A DNA stretch of 64,000 nt, from NCBI GenBank assembly GCA_026418275.1, contig JAOABQ010000067.1:1-64000 (forward strand). The letters run 5' to 3'. Below the pieces are notes generated by a model, which saw nothing but the letters and a program-made list of their open reading frames with translations, had not been told where the DNA came from and made no database searches. Origin of the DNA: Clostridia bacterium. GTDB taxonomy: Bacteria > Bacillota > Clostridia > Acetivibrionales > DSM-2933. The translations under genes and the position numbers were made by a program. Each line of letters begins with the position of its first letter. Position 1 is the stretch's first letter. Shown here in pieces: positions 54,649 through 63,331 of the stretch.

Positions 54649-54752
54649 GTGCCTCGTAACGTAATTTTTTTCTAGGGTATGCGAGGCACAAACAGATGAA
54701 GTGCATTTTTAACACTTTGAAAAACTAGAAGTTTGTTGTGTTAAAAGCACTA
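54649..54752 (+). repeat. Dispersed repeat 1, copy C
   Basis: First hairpin GTGCCTCG/CGAGGCAC (54649-54656, 54682-54689). Second hairpin GTGCATTTTTAACAC with GTGTTAAAAGCAC. Ends with actag. It is nearly identical to copy D, and the two bracket the OLE locus. Confidence 0.75.
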
Positions 54753-54819
54753 GATTGATCCTCTGATTACAAAAACTATCAAATTGCGATAAATGTTTGG
54801 AGAGGATCTAATTAAATTT

Positions 54820-55470
54820 AATAAAACAGGTGGTGCAGTATTCTAGTCAGGACTGCCAACTTAGAGGACGGGGCTAAAAATCCGTTAAAGGGCACATCGA
54901 TGAAGTTCCTTGTGCCGGCTTGCTACGCCCAGTAGTGGGCTGGTGCTGGGAGTTAAGGTTTAGGGGCGATCTACAATGGCATGTAGGCGTTGACCCCTCT
55001 ACCGTGGAGACCCTTCCTTGTGGTGGAATGCAATTTATTTATAGAATAGTAAATGTTTCACTATTGGTAAATAATTGGACCAAAAACTACGAGAAGGGAT
55101 ATAAACCTGTTATGCGGTACCTAAAAGTGCTGTGAACAGAGTAGCCTGCCTTGAGTGAATTGGGTGGATTATGGATCGGATGTGGATGTATTGGCCAATA
55201 CAGAAGCATTATTGCTGTTTGAAACCCAAATTGCAAAAGAGGCTAAGAGTTGGTTAGACTGTTGGGGAAATCTCCTAGACTGTTCTATTGGAGGTATATT
55301 GGGGATTGTAGTGTGGACTAAGTGGTAATCAGGCCCTGTTATTGGAGACAATGCAGCAAAGCATATAATGGGAAACCGCTGGAATGGTGACGTTTCAGTA
55401 TGCTTTGGGGAAATCCTGCCTGACCTAAGCCGCAAAATTTACTCAGTATGCTGCCACCTGATTATACTCA
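54820..55470 (+). ncRNA. ole: OLE RNA (large structured RNA), boundaries approximate
   Basis: About 650 bases without any credible gene, more GC-rich and more self-complementary than the flanks, placed after ispA and before an OapA-like gene and dxs. That is the conserved locus of OLE RNA, a ~600-nt RNA of extremophilic and anaerobic Firmicutes which acts with OapA at the membrane. Dense short hairpins can be seen (for example around 54930-55020, with cagtagtgggctgg and gttgacccctctacc). A 21-bp terminator follows at 55494. I rest the call on position and partner gene; I have not aligned it to the family model. Confidence 0.75.
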
Positions 55471-55493
55471 TTTACATGAAATGGTACAGAGGC

Positions 55494-55540
55494 CATCATT
55501 CAAAAAAGTGTATATTACCTATACACTTTTTTGAATGATG
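55494..55540. terminator. 21-bp perfect hairpin after the OLE RNA
   Basis: Arms 55494-55514 and 55520-55540 pair perfectly; the loop is TTACC. The stem contains six consecutive A-T pairs, so it could work as terminator on both strands. It marks a likely 3' limit for the OLE transcript. Confidence 0.75.
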
Positions 55541-55675
55541 GATATCCTGTAAATTAATGTAAAGGAGTATTACATATTGGAAAATTGAAATTTATAAAGA
55601 GATCTTTAAAATTCACACCATTTTGTATTGGCTGCCTGTTTGGCACAATGCAGGATTTTTAGCAGTTGTATATAG

Positions 55676-55785
55676 ATAACAAACTGTAAAAGTTAAATTT
55701 CGGTTTCTGAAAGAGCACGTAAACCAAGTATTTCATCTCTCGAATTTTACTATTTTTACACTACGTTATCTTTAGATAAATCCGT
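55676..55785 (+). repeat. Dispersed repeat 2, copy 2
   Basis: AACAAACTGTAAAAGTTAAA, the core AAACCAAGTATTTCATCTCTCG and TTTTTACACTACGTTATC align with copy 1 (49631) and in part with copy 3 (63030). Nothing else is recognised in 55541-56018. Confidence 0.6.
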
Positions 55786-56018
55786 AACTTTTTGAATATA
55801 TTCCGTTTAAGATACTTAAGATATATTTAAAATAAATAAAGCTAATGAGCTAAGTTGATTAGGTTCCAAGAACTTATGCTTCAAGCCTTAAGAGCATGTA
55901 AATTCAGTTCGGGCAAATCCAAACTCGCTTCGCTTCAAACAGTGGATTCTAATATCCTCGCTCGGATTAACATGCTCTAAAGTCCCTACGCTTATGTTCT
56001 TTTCACCTAATAAACCTT

Positions 56019-56122
56019 GTGCCTCGTAACGTAATTCTTTTCTAGGGTATGCGAGGCACAAACAGAGGAAGTGCATTTTTAACACTTTGAAACTTAAAAT
56101 TTGTTGTGTTAAAAAGCACTAG
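56019..56122 (+). repeat. Dispersed repeat 1, copy D
   Basis: GTGCCTCG (56019-56026) and CGAGGCAC (56052-56059), then GTGCATTTTTAACAC and GTGTTAAAAAGCAC. Almost the same as copy C in order, spacing and sequence. Open frames across it are by-products of the repeat. Confidence 0.75.
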
Positions 56123-56206
56123 CTTTGAGTTCATTTAATTTGAATTAGATTTTATCCCGTATTTTATAAAAAATTTTCCTAAGAAATGCTGGAGGTTTTG
56201 CCATTC

Positions 56207-56845
56207 ATGGATGAAAGCATGAAAATTCCCGGAAAAGATAAAAAAGTGAAATTTAGGTGTTCTTTACTCAATACGAAAAAAGAAAATGGAAAATGGATTT
56301 CTGTGATCATCATGATGACATTCTTGTTATCTGCAACTTTATCTCTAACTTCTTCAAAAATTCTAAGTAATGTTAATAATATAGTAGCTTTTTCTGTAGT
56401 TTTAGTTATAATTGTTATTAATATAGTATTTGACATAATCGGAATGGCAGTTGCATCTTCCGATGAGGTTCCTTTTCACTCTATGGCATCAAGAAAGATT
56501 GCGGGTGCAAAACAGGCGATTTGGCTGGTGCGGAATGCGGACAAGGTGTCTGCTTTTTGTAATGATGTAGTGGGAGATATTTGTGGTGTAATCAGCGGTG
56601 CCGGCAGTGCATTTATTATCTACCGGATTGTTGGGACCGGGGTGGACGCAGAGACGACTTTAACCGGACTTGGAATTACTGCATTAGTTGCTTCTATGAC
56701 AGTAGGTGGTAAAGCGGTAGGAAAATCCTTTGCCATCCAAAACAGCAATTATATTGTGTACAAAGTGAGTGTATTAATTGATTTGTTTATTGGAAGAATA
56801 AGTTTTAAAACCACTAAACAAAGTAAGAAACTTAAGAAAACTTGA
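56207..56845 (+). CDS. oapA: OLE-associated protein OapA
   Basis: About 212 residues. Two membrane helices at ~30-50 and ~58-80 (VIIMMTFLLSATLSLT, then FSVVLVIIVINIVFDIIG), followed by AVASSDEVPFHSMASRKIAG and AKQAIWLVRNADKVSAFCND, then further hydrophobic segments (ISGAGSAFIIYRIVG; LGITALVASMTVGGKAVGKS). This pattern matches the membrane partner of OLE RNA. ATG 56207 lies 11 bases after GGAGG; an ATG at 56186 is ahead of that site. It begins about 700 bp after the RNA and 16 bp before dxs. Confidence 0.85.
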   Translation: MDESMKIPGKDKKVKFRCSLLNTKKENGKWISVIIMMTFLLSATLSLTSSKILSNVNNIVAFSVVLVIIVINIVFDIIGMAVASSDEVPFHSMASRKIAGAKQAIWLVRNADKVSAFCNDVVGDICGVISGAGSAFIIYRIVGTGVDAETTLTGLGITALVASMTVGGKAVGKSFAIQNSNYIVYKVSVLIDLFIGRISFKTTKQSKKLKKT

Positions 56846-56861
56846 AAGTGAGATGAACTGA

Positions 56862-58730
56862 GTGGGTGAAATATTAAAGGGGATTGACTCACCAGAGGAT
56901 ATAAAGAAACTGAATGTGAGGCAATTGGAAGAATTGGCGGAAGAGATCAGAGGATTTCTGATCGATAAAGTTTCAAAGACAGGCGGACATCTTGCGTCCA
57001 ATTTAGGGGTTGTAGAGCTTACGCTGGCCCTTCACCATGTGTTTGAAACGCCAAAGGATAAGATTATTTGGGATGTGGGACATCAGTCATATGTACATAA
57101 GATGGTAACCGGAAGAAAAGACCGGTTTTCCACCATAAGACAGATGGATGGGTTATCCGGATTTCCCAAAGTGAATGAAAGTCCTCATGATGCATTTAAT
57201 ACCGGTCACAGCAGCACATCCATTTCGGCTGCCTTAGGATTGGCTCGTGCAAGGGACATAAAAAAAGAAAACCATTCGGTGATAGCAGTGATTGGAGACG
57301 GAGCCCTTACCGGAGGGCTTGCTTTTGAGGCTTTGAATGATGCAGGGCGTTCGCCGAATAATTTGATTGTTATATTAAATGACAATGAAATGTCTATTTC
57401 AAAAAATGTTGGCGGATTATCCCGGTACCTCAGCAAGATCAGGACAGAACCCTTTTATTTTAAAGCCAAAGAGGATATCGATATTATTTTAAATAAAATT
57501 CCTGCCATTGGAAAAAGTGCTGCAAAAGCGCTTCATAGAGTGAAAGGCACCATCAAGTATGTGATCATGCCCGGGGTCATCTTTGAAGAGTTAGGCTTCA
57601 AATATTTCGGGCCCATTGACGGGCACAATTTTAATGAGCTAAACCGGGTACTTGCCAGTGCAAAATCCATTAAAGGACCTGTTTTGCTCCATGTTTGCAC
57701 CCAAAAGGGACGTGGGTATATGCATGCAGAGGAAAAACCCCATCTGTTTCACGGTATATCTCCCTTTGAGATTGAGACGGGTGAAGTTATTGTAAACAGC
57801 GGCCCCGGGTATTCGGAAATTTTCGGAAGAGAGCTTATGAAACTCGCGGAGGAAAAAGCGGAGGTAGTGGCAATCACTGCCGCCATGCCTCATGGGACCG
57901 GGCTGGATTCATTTTCAAAAAAGTATCACGACAGGTTTTTTGATGTGGGGATTGCGGAACAGCATGCGGTAACTCTGGCAGCAGGGCTTGCGACAGGAGG
58001 GCTAAGGCCTGTTGTAGCCATTTATTCCTCCTTTTTGCAAAGGGCCTATGATCAAATTGTGCATGATGTAGCCGTGCAGAACTTAAACGTAGTGTTTGCT
58101 ATTGACCGTGCAGGCATTGTAGGTGAAGATGGAGAAACACACCAGGGAATCTATGATATTTCTTTTCTAAGTCATATTCCCAATATGACCGTCCTGGCTC
58201 CCTGCGATTACACTGAGTTCCGTAAAATGATCCGTTATGCGGTTACAGAGCACAGCGGTCCTATTGCAATCAGGTATCCGAGGGGAAAAGGACCTGAAAA
58301 GCTGGTAGACTCGGGAGAGATTGTGCAGGGCCAAAGTGTGATGGTTCGCGAAGGAAAGGACATTACGGTAGTTACCTTGGGGAATATGGTAGAACCTGCG
58401 GTAAAGGCGGCGGACCTGCTTCAAAAGATGGGAATTGAAGTTGAACTGATTCATGCCAGGTTTGTAAAACCCCTCAATGTCAAAATGATTCTGGATTCCG
58501 CATTAAAGACAAGGAAAATTGCAACCATTGAAGACAATACGATTTGGGGCGGCTTTGGAAGCAGAATTCTGGAAATGATAAACCAAAGGGGAATGAACAT
58601 AAAAACCAAACTATTTGGATTTCCCGATCATTTTATTACCCACGGAACAAAGGCAGAGCTATTTAAAAAATACAGATTGGATCCCGACTCTATCGCGGCG
58701 GATATTCTAAAAATGTTTAAAAGATCATAA
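56862..58730 (+). CDS. dxs: 1-Deoxy-D-xylulose-5-phosphate synthase
   Basis: 622 residues. A transketolase-like enzyme joining pyruvate and glyceraldehyde-3-phosphate, the first step of the MEP isoprenoid pathway. GHQSYVHKM, IGDGALTGGLAFEALNDAG (thiamine diphosphate site), LNDNEMSISKNVGGLS, DRAGIVGEDGETHQGIYD and the C-terminal HARFVKPLN are as expected. Start GTG. Works with IspA upstream. Confidence 0.97.
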   Translation: MGEILKGIDSPEDIKKLNVRQLEELAEEIRGFLIDKVSKTGGHLASNLGVVELTLALHHVFETPKDKIIWDVGHQSYVHKMVTGRKDRFSTIRQMDGLSGFPKVNESPHDAFNTGHSSTSISAALGLARARDIKKENHSVIAVIGDGALTGGLAFEALNDAGRSPNNLIVILNDNEMSISKNVGGLSRYLSKIRTEPFYFKAKEDIDIILNKIPAIGKSAAKALHRVKGTIKYVIMPGVIFEELGFKYFGPIDGHNFNELNRVLASAKSIKGPVLLHVCTQKGRGYMHAEEKPHLFHGISPFEIETGEVIVNSGPGYSEIFGRELMKLAEEKAEVVAITAAMPHGTGLDSFSKKYHDRFFDVGIAEQHAVTLAAGLATGGLRPVVAIYSSFLQRAYDQIVHDVAVQNLNVVFAIDRAGIVGEDGETHQGIYDISFLSHIPNMTVLAPCDYTEFRKMIRYAVTEHSGPIAIRYPRGKGPEKLVDSGEIVQGQSVMVREGKDITVVTLGNMVEPAVKAADLLQKMGIEVELIHARFVKPLNVKMILDSALKTRKIATIEDNTIWGGFGSRILEMINQRGMNIKTKLFGFPDHFITHGTKAELFKKYRLDPDSIAADILKMFKRS

Positions 58731-58764
58731 GAAACTTTTTATTCGATAAGTGGAGGCATTAGTA

Positions 58765-59586
58765 TTGGAAAAGGAACGGTTGGATGTTTTATTGGTGAAG
58801 CGTGGGCTTTTTGAAAGCCGGGAAAAGGCAAGAAGCTCTATCATGGCCGGTGTAGTCTTTGTGGATAAAAAGCGGGAAGATAAGCCGGGAACAAAGTTTC
58901 CAGAGGCTTGTGAAATTGATATCAAGGAAAATATAAATCCATATGTGAGCAGAGGCGGCTTAAAGCTTGAAAAGGCGTTAAAGACATTCGGTATCAGCCT
59001 GGAAGCCAAGAGTGCGATTGATATAGGGGCATCCACCGGAGGGTTTACCGACTGTATGCTCAAAAATGGAGCTGTGAGCGTTGTGGCTGTGGATGTAGGT
59101 TATGGACAGTTGGCATGGGAGCTCCGGAACGACCCAAGGGTCCGGTGTATGGAAAAAACCAATATCCGGTATGTAAAGCTTGAGGATATTGGAGCGGCTG
59201 TTGATTTCGGATCCATTGATGTCTCTTTTATCTCTCTCACCAAAGTGATTCCTGTAGCAAAAGAACTGACAAACGGCTCGGGAGAACTTGTATGCCTTAT
59301 AAAGCCTCAGTTTGAGGCAGGTAAGGATAAGGTGGGAAAAAACGGCGTTGTTAGAGATCCGGAGGCCCATAGGGAGGTAATAGAAAAAATCATTGATTTT
59401 ACTTTGACCGAGGGGTTTTATATGAAAGGGATCACCTATTCCCCCATCAAAGGTCCTGAAGGAAATATCGAGTACCTCCTTTATATATCAAAAAAAGAAC
59501 CGGGACTTGAAGCCGAAGAACTGGGGAAGCTTGTTTCCCAAACCGTTGATGAGGCCCACACCGAACTCCTGAGACCCAAAATATAA
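58765..59586 (+). CDS. tlyA: TlyA family rRNA 2'-O-methyltransferase
   Basis: About 273 residues. An S4 RNA-binding domain (RLDVLLVKRGLFESREKARS) is followed by an FtsJ-like methyltransferase: YVSRGGLKLEKAL, SAIDIGASTGGFTDCML and VVAVDVGYGQLAW. TlyA methylates ribosomal RNA riboses. GGAGG lies eight bases before the TTG at 58765; a GTG at 58750 overlaps that site. Confidence 0.92.
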   Translation: MEKERLDVLLVKRGLFESREKARSSIMAGVVFVDKKREDKPGTKFPEACEIDIKENINPYVSRGGLKLEKALKTFGISLEAKSAIDIGASTGGFTDCMLKNGAVSVVAVDVGYGQLAWELRNDPRVRCMEKTNIRYVKLEDIGAAVDFGSIDVSFISLTKVIPVAKELTNGSGELVCLIKPQFEAGKDKVGKNGVVRDPEAHREVIEKIIDFTLTEGFYMKGITYSPIKGPEGNIEYLLYISKKEPGLEAEELGKLVSQTVDEAHTELLRPKI

Positions 59587-59598
59587 ACCGATGAAGAG

Positions 59599-59662
59599 AA
59601 CTACACCGCATATTGGATGGAATCAGACAGACAGGGAAATCCAACATTTGTGTAGTTTTTTC
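59599..59662 (+). terminator. Terminator between tlyA and nadK
   Basis: AACTACAC pairs with GTGTAGTT, with an inner TTGGAT/ATCCAA stem, then TTTTT. Confidence 0.65.
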
Positions 59663-59754
59663 ATTATAAAAAACAAAATTTTCAAGAGAATTGATATGGT
59701 GACACCCTGATATTTTTGATATAATTAGTTTCGAAAAAAGCTGAGGAGTTTTAA

Positions 59755-60636
59755 ATGAAGAAAATTGGAATCATTGCAAATCAAGACAGGGATCCGGGAT
59801 TTAAATACACAAAAACCCTTGTAGAAAGCATTATTCAAAATCTTGGAGAGGTTTTGCTGCCGAAGGAAATTGCCCCTGAGCTTAATCTAAATATTCAAGG
59901 CTATGAACAGGATGAAATCATAAACCAGTCGGAGATCGTAGTGTGCTTGGGTGGGGATGGTACTTTTCTTAAGGTTGCCCGGATGCTCTATAACAAGGAA
60001 GTCCCTATTTTGGGCATCAATTTGGGAAGCCTGGGCTTTTTAACCGAGGTGGATAGAAATGATATTCCTACAGCGGCAGAAGCGATTGTAGGCGGCAAAT
60101 TTGGTGTTGAAGAGCGGATGATGCTGGAAACCAAAATTGTGCGAACGGACGGATCGGTGGAAAGAGATATTGCACTCAATGACATTGTTGTTTCCAGAGG
60201 AGCTTTGTCCAGAATATTGCATTTAAAAACCTATATTAACCATGTTTTTATTGATTCCTTTCCGGGTGACGGACTCATCATCTCAAGTCCCACCGGTTCT
60301 ACGGCTTACTCTCTCTCCGCAGGGGGGCCTATTGTAGAACCTGATACCGATTTGATCATTGTGACGCCCATTTGTCCCCATATTCTTTATTCAAGATCTT
60401 TTGTCACTCCCGGAGAGCGGCTGGTAAGGGTGGTCATTGACGAAGCGTACGGTCATACTGCAATGGTTACCGTAGACGGCCAAAAAGGATACGAAGTAAA
60501 GGGCGGCGACTCCATTGAAATAAAAAAGGCAGCAAGCAATGTTAAAATTATCCGTATTAATAAAAGAAACTTTTTTAACATTTTAAGGACGAAAATTTAC
60601 GACCGGGGAGAGTGTTTAAGAAAAAATGAAATATAA
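59755..60636 (+). CDS. nadK: NAD kinase
   Basis: 293 residues. Phosphorylates NAD to NADP. The glycine-rich GGDGTFLK with its aspartate, LGINLGSLGFLTEV, SPTGSTAYSLSAGGP and VTVDGQKGYEVKGGD are all there. It overlaps argR by 11 bp. A GTGACA...TATAAT promoter with short spacing may lie at ~59699-59725. Confidence 0.96.
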   Translation: MKKIGIIANQDRDPGFKYTKTLVESIIQNLGEVLLPKEIAPELNLNIQGYEQDEIINQSEIVVCLGGDGTFLKVARMLYNKEVPILGINLGSLGFLTEVDRNDIPTAAEAIVGGKFGVEERMMLETKIVRTDGSVERDIALNDIVVSRGALSRILHLKTYINHVFIDSFPGDGLIISSPTGSTAYSLSAGGPIVEPDTDLIIVTPICPHILYSRSFVTPGERLVRVVIDEAYGHTAMVTVDGQKGYEVKGGDSIEIKKAASNVKIIRINKRNFFNILRTKIYDRGECLRKNEI

Positions 60637-61084
60637 TCGGCATGCTAAAATATTGGAAGTAATTGAAAAGAATGCAATTGAGACCCAGGAGGAGCTTGCT
60701 GAAAAGCTTCGGGAGATGGGAATGGATGTGACTCAAGCTACCGTATCCAGGGATATTAAGGAATTGAGACTCATTAAGGCCATGACCGAAGACGGAAGAT
60801 ACCGGTATGCTCCGTTTGCACAGGCTGAAAGTACAGTTTCTAACAAACTTTTGACCATTTTTATCGAGTCATTTGTTTCCAGTGATTATGCAAATAATAT
60901 TGTTATTGTAAAAACTCTGCCCGGGATGGCGCAAGCCTCCGCATCCGCTGTGGATTCATTAAAGTGGCCCGAGATCATCGGAACCATTGCAGGGGATGAT
61001 ACCATTATGATCGTATGCAGAGCGGAAAAAATTGCAGAAGAGCTTGTAAATAAATTTAACAAAATGGCAAAAATTAATGAGTAG
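60626..61084 (+). CDS. argR: Arginine repressor ArgR/AhrC
   Basis: 152 residues. A winged helix (AKILEVIEKNAIETQEELAE, then VTQATVSRDIKELRLIKA) and the C-terminal hexamer and arginine-binding domain (TLPGMAQASASAVDSLKWPE, IAGDDTIMIVCR). Represses arginine synthesis. It sits between nadK and recN, the usual place in Firmicutes. Confidence 0.96.
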   Translation: MKYNRHAKILEVIEKNAIETQEELAEKLREMGMDVTQATVSRDIKELRLIKAMTEDGRYRYAPFAQAESTVSNKLLTIFIESFVSSDYANNIVIVKTLPGMAQASASAVDSLKWPEIIGTIAGDDTIMIVCRAEKIAEELVNKFNKMAKINE

Positions 61085-61242
61085 CAATACATAATGGGAT
61101 CTATAGATCATGCAAAAAACATTTTACATTTGTCTATCGCAATCATCGTTAAAATCGTTCGCTGAATGCTCTGCCAAATGTAAAGTTTTTAATGCAATCT
61201 ATATAGCACAATAGATTAAACTAAAAAAAGTGGGGATCAACT

Positions 61243-62979
61243 ATGCTTCTACAGTTAGATATTCAAAACATTGCTTTGATTGACCGCATCAGCATCGAAT
61301 TGGGGAAAGGGTTAAATGCCCTTACAGGTGAAACGGGAGCCGGAAAATCGATTATCATTGATTCTATCAATGCCATCCTTGGAGGAAGAGTATCGAGAGA
61401 TTTGATAAGAAACGGAAAAGACAAGGCTGTAGTAGAAGCAGTTTTTCAAATCGATAAAGAAAGAGTTGCAGATTTATTTGAAGAATTGGGCTTGGAATAT
61501 GAAGAGGATGGGACCTTAATCCTTTCAAGGGAATTCAACCAGGCAGGAAAGAATACTTGCAGGGTGAACGGGAAATTGTCCACCGTTTCAATGCTGAAGG
61601 AAATCGGAGAGCGTATTATTGATGTTCACGGACAGCACGACAACCAGTCCCTGCTCCGGACGGACAGCCATATTGAGCTTCTTGACCTTTTTGCAGGAGA
61701 ACAGATCGAGGTTTTAAAGGAAGAATATTTAAATACATTGGCAAAATACAAGGAAGTCAAAAACAAGATCAAGGGATTGGCGGGGGATCAAAACGACAGG
61801 GTAAGAAAAATTGATCTTTTGAAGTTTCAGATTGATGAAATTGAGAAAGCCAAACTCAAAGCAGGGGAAGAGGAAGAACTTTTAAAGCAGCGGCTGATCC
61901 TCTCCAGTGCGGAGAAGATTATTAGTGCGCTGGCCAGCGGTTATGAGTGGCTTTACGGGGGCAATAAGGTCAAAAATTCTGCCTTTGACAGCATTACTGC
62001 CTGTATTTCCGAGCTCAACGGAATTGCCCGGATTGATGAAAAATTCGGTGAACTATCGAAAAAATTGGAGGAAATCTCATACCAGTTGGACGATTGTATT
62101 GAAACCATCCGTAAGGAAAGGGATGATATTGAATATAGTCCGGAGCTTTTGGAAAGCGTCGAGGAGAGGATTGACCTTATCTACAGGATGAAAAAGAAGT
62201 ACGGCAATTCCGTGGAGGAGGTTTTACGTTTCTGTGCTCAATTGGAAAACGAGTTGGATGAAATCCTGCAAAGCGGAGAAATCATTGAAAAGCTGCAAAA
62301 AGAGAAAGATAAATTAAATGATACCCTTTTTGCGATTGCAAAAAGGATGAGTGAAGAAAGAGTAAAAGCCGCTGCCCTCTTAGAGAGTGAAATCGGTGCG
62401 GAGCTAGATGAATTGGAAATGAAAAAGGCTCAGTTTAAAACGAGTATAGAGTTTGATGATTCCATCGACGGCTATGGAGATAGAAAATACTTTGAAACCG
62501 GTTTGGATAAGGTGGAGTTTTTAATTGCGCCCAATGCGGGAGAACCGTTAAAGCCTCTCTCAAAGATTGCATCCGGCGGTGAAATGTCGAGAATCATGCT
62601 GGCAATCAAGACGATTCTTGCCAATGTGGACCGGGTGCCTACCTTGATTTTTGATGAAATTGATATTGGAATCAGCGGGCGGGCTGCTCAGAAAGTAGCT
62701 GAGAAGCTGTCCTTTATATCGGGAAACCATCAAGTGCTTTGTGTGACCCACCTGTCGCAAATTGCTTGTATGTCGGACAGGCATTATTTAATTGAAAAAA
62801 TTTCGGATGAGGATCATACAAAAACAGAAGTGCGGCTTCTAGAAAGAGAAGAAGTAAAAAGTGAAATTGCCAGAATTATTGGAGGGGCAAGTATTTCAAA
62901 TATTACGTTAAAGCATGCTGAAGAGCTATTAAAGAGCGCAAATCAGTTTAAAAAGGAGCTTAGGAAATCGAAAAAATAA
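61243..62979 (+). CDS. recN: DNA repair protein RecN
   Basis: 578 residues, SMC-like. Walker A GETGAGKSIIIDSI, HGQHDNQSLL, long coiled coil (~150-380), ABC signature ASGGEMSRIMLAIK and Walker B LIFDEIDIGISGRAAQKV. It gathers and protects double-strand break ends. Starts 158 bp after argR. Confidence 0.97.
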   Translation: MLLQLDIQNIALIDRISIELGKGLNALTGETGAGKSIIIDSINAILGGRVSRDLIRNGKDKAVVEAVFQIDKERVADLFEELGLEYEEDGTLILSREFNQAGKNTCRVNGKLSTVSMLKEIGERIIDVHGQHDNQSLLRTDSHIELLDLFAGEQIEVLKEEYLNTLAKYKEVKNKIKGLAGDQNDRVRKIDLLKFQIDEIEKAKLKAGEEEELLKQRLILSSAEKIISALASGYEWLYGGNKVKNSAFDSITACISELNGIARIDEKFGELSKKLEEISYQLDDCIETIRKERDDIEYSPELLESVEERIDLIYRMKKKYGNSVEEVLRFCAQLENELDEILQSGEIIEKLQKEKDKLNDTLFAIAKRMSEERVKAAALLESEIGAELDELEMKKAQFKTSIEFDDSIDGYGDRKYFETGLDKVEFLIAPNAGEPLKPLSKIASGGEMSRIMLAIKTILANVDRVPTLIFDEIDIGISGRAAQKVAEKLSFISGNHQVLCVTHLSQIACMSDRHYLIEKISDEDHTKTEVRLLEREEVKSEIARIIGGASISNITLKHAEELLKSANQFKKELRKSKK

Positions 62980-63025
62980 ATCCATTAAATGCTCTCTGGA
63001 TTTAAAGAGAATAAACTTTAAAATT

Positions 63026-63110
63026 AAAATCGAGAGATGAAATACTTTAAGTAAACCAGGTATTTCATCTCTCGATTTTTACTATGTTTACACGTTGGTA
63101 TCTATAAAAT
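63026..63110. terminator. Strong hairpin with dispersed repeat 2, copy 3
   Basis: AAAATCGAGAGATGAAATAC (63026-63045) and GTATTTCATCTCTCGATTTT (63060-63079) form a 20-bp stem with a T-rich tail, probably ending recN. The right arm and the tail (ACTATGTTTACACG) are the core of repeat 2. The rest of 62980-63331 has no gene. Confidence 0.75.
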
Positions 63111-63331
63111 GCCTGAATAAATAGTTTCATAAAAGGTTAACTTATGATAAGAACAAAATCTTTAGAAATGCTTATAAATAAAGGTTTTGTTTTATTCTAT
63201 ATCTTAAGTTTTTCATCTTAAGATGGGATAAGTAAGGTTTTAAAGTTAATATGTCACACTTTCCGAATTGTACGGCAGAGTGTGACATTTATTATCTTTT
63301 GACCATTATGGAGCATCAGGAGAGTGATAGA

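Noticed and set aside
54920..55135. Open frame of 71 codons in the OLE region
   Set aside because: No ribosome site and no familiar protein; the region is better explained as structured RNA.
55888..56085. Open frame of 65 codons on the minus strand
   Set aside because: Covers repeat copy D and has no ribosome site.
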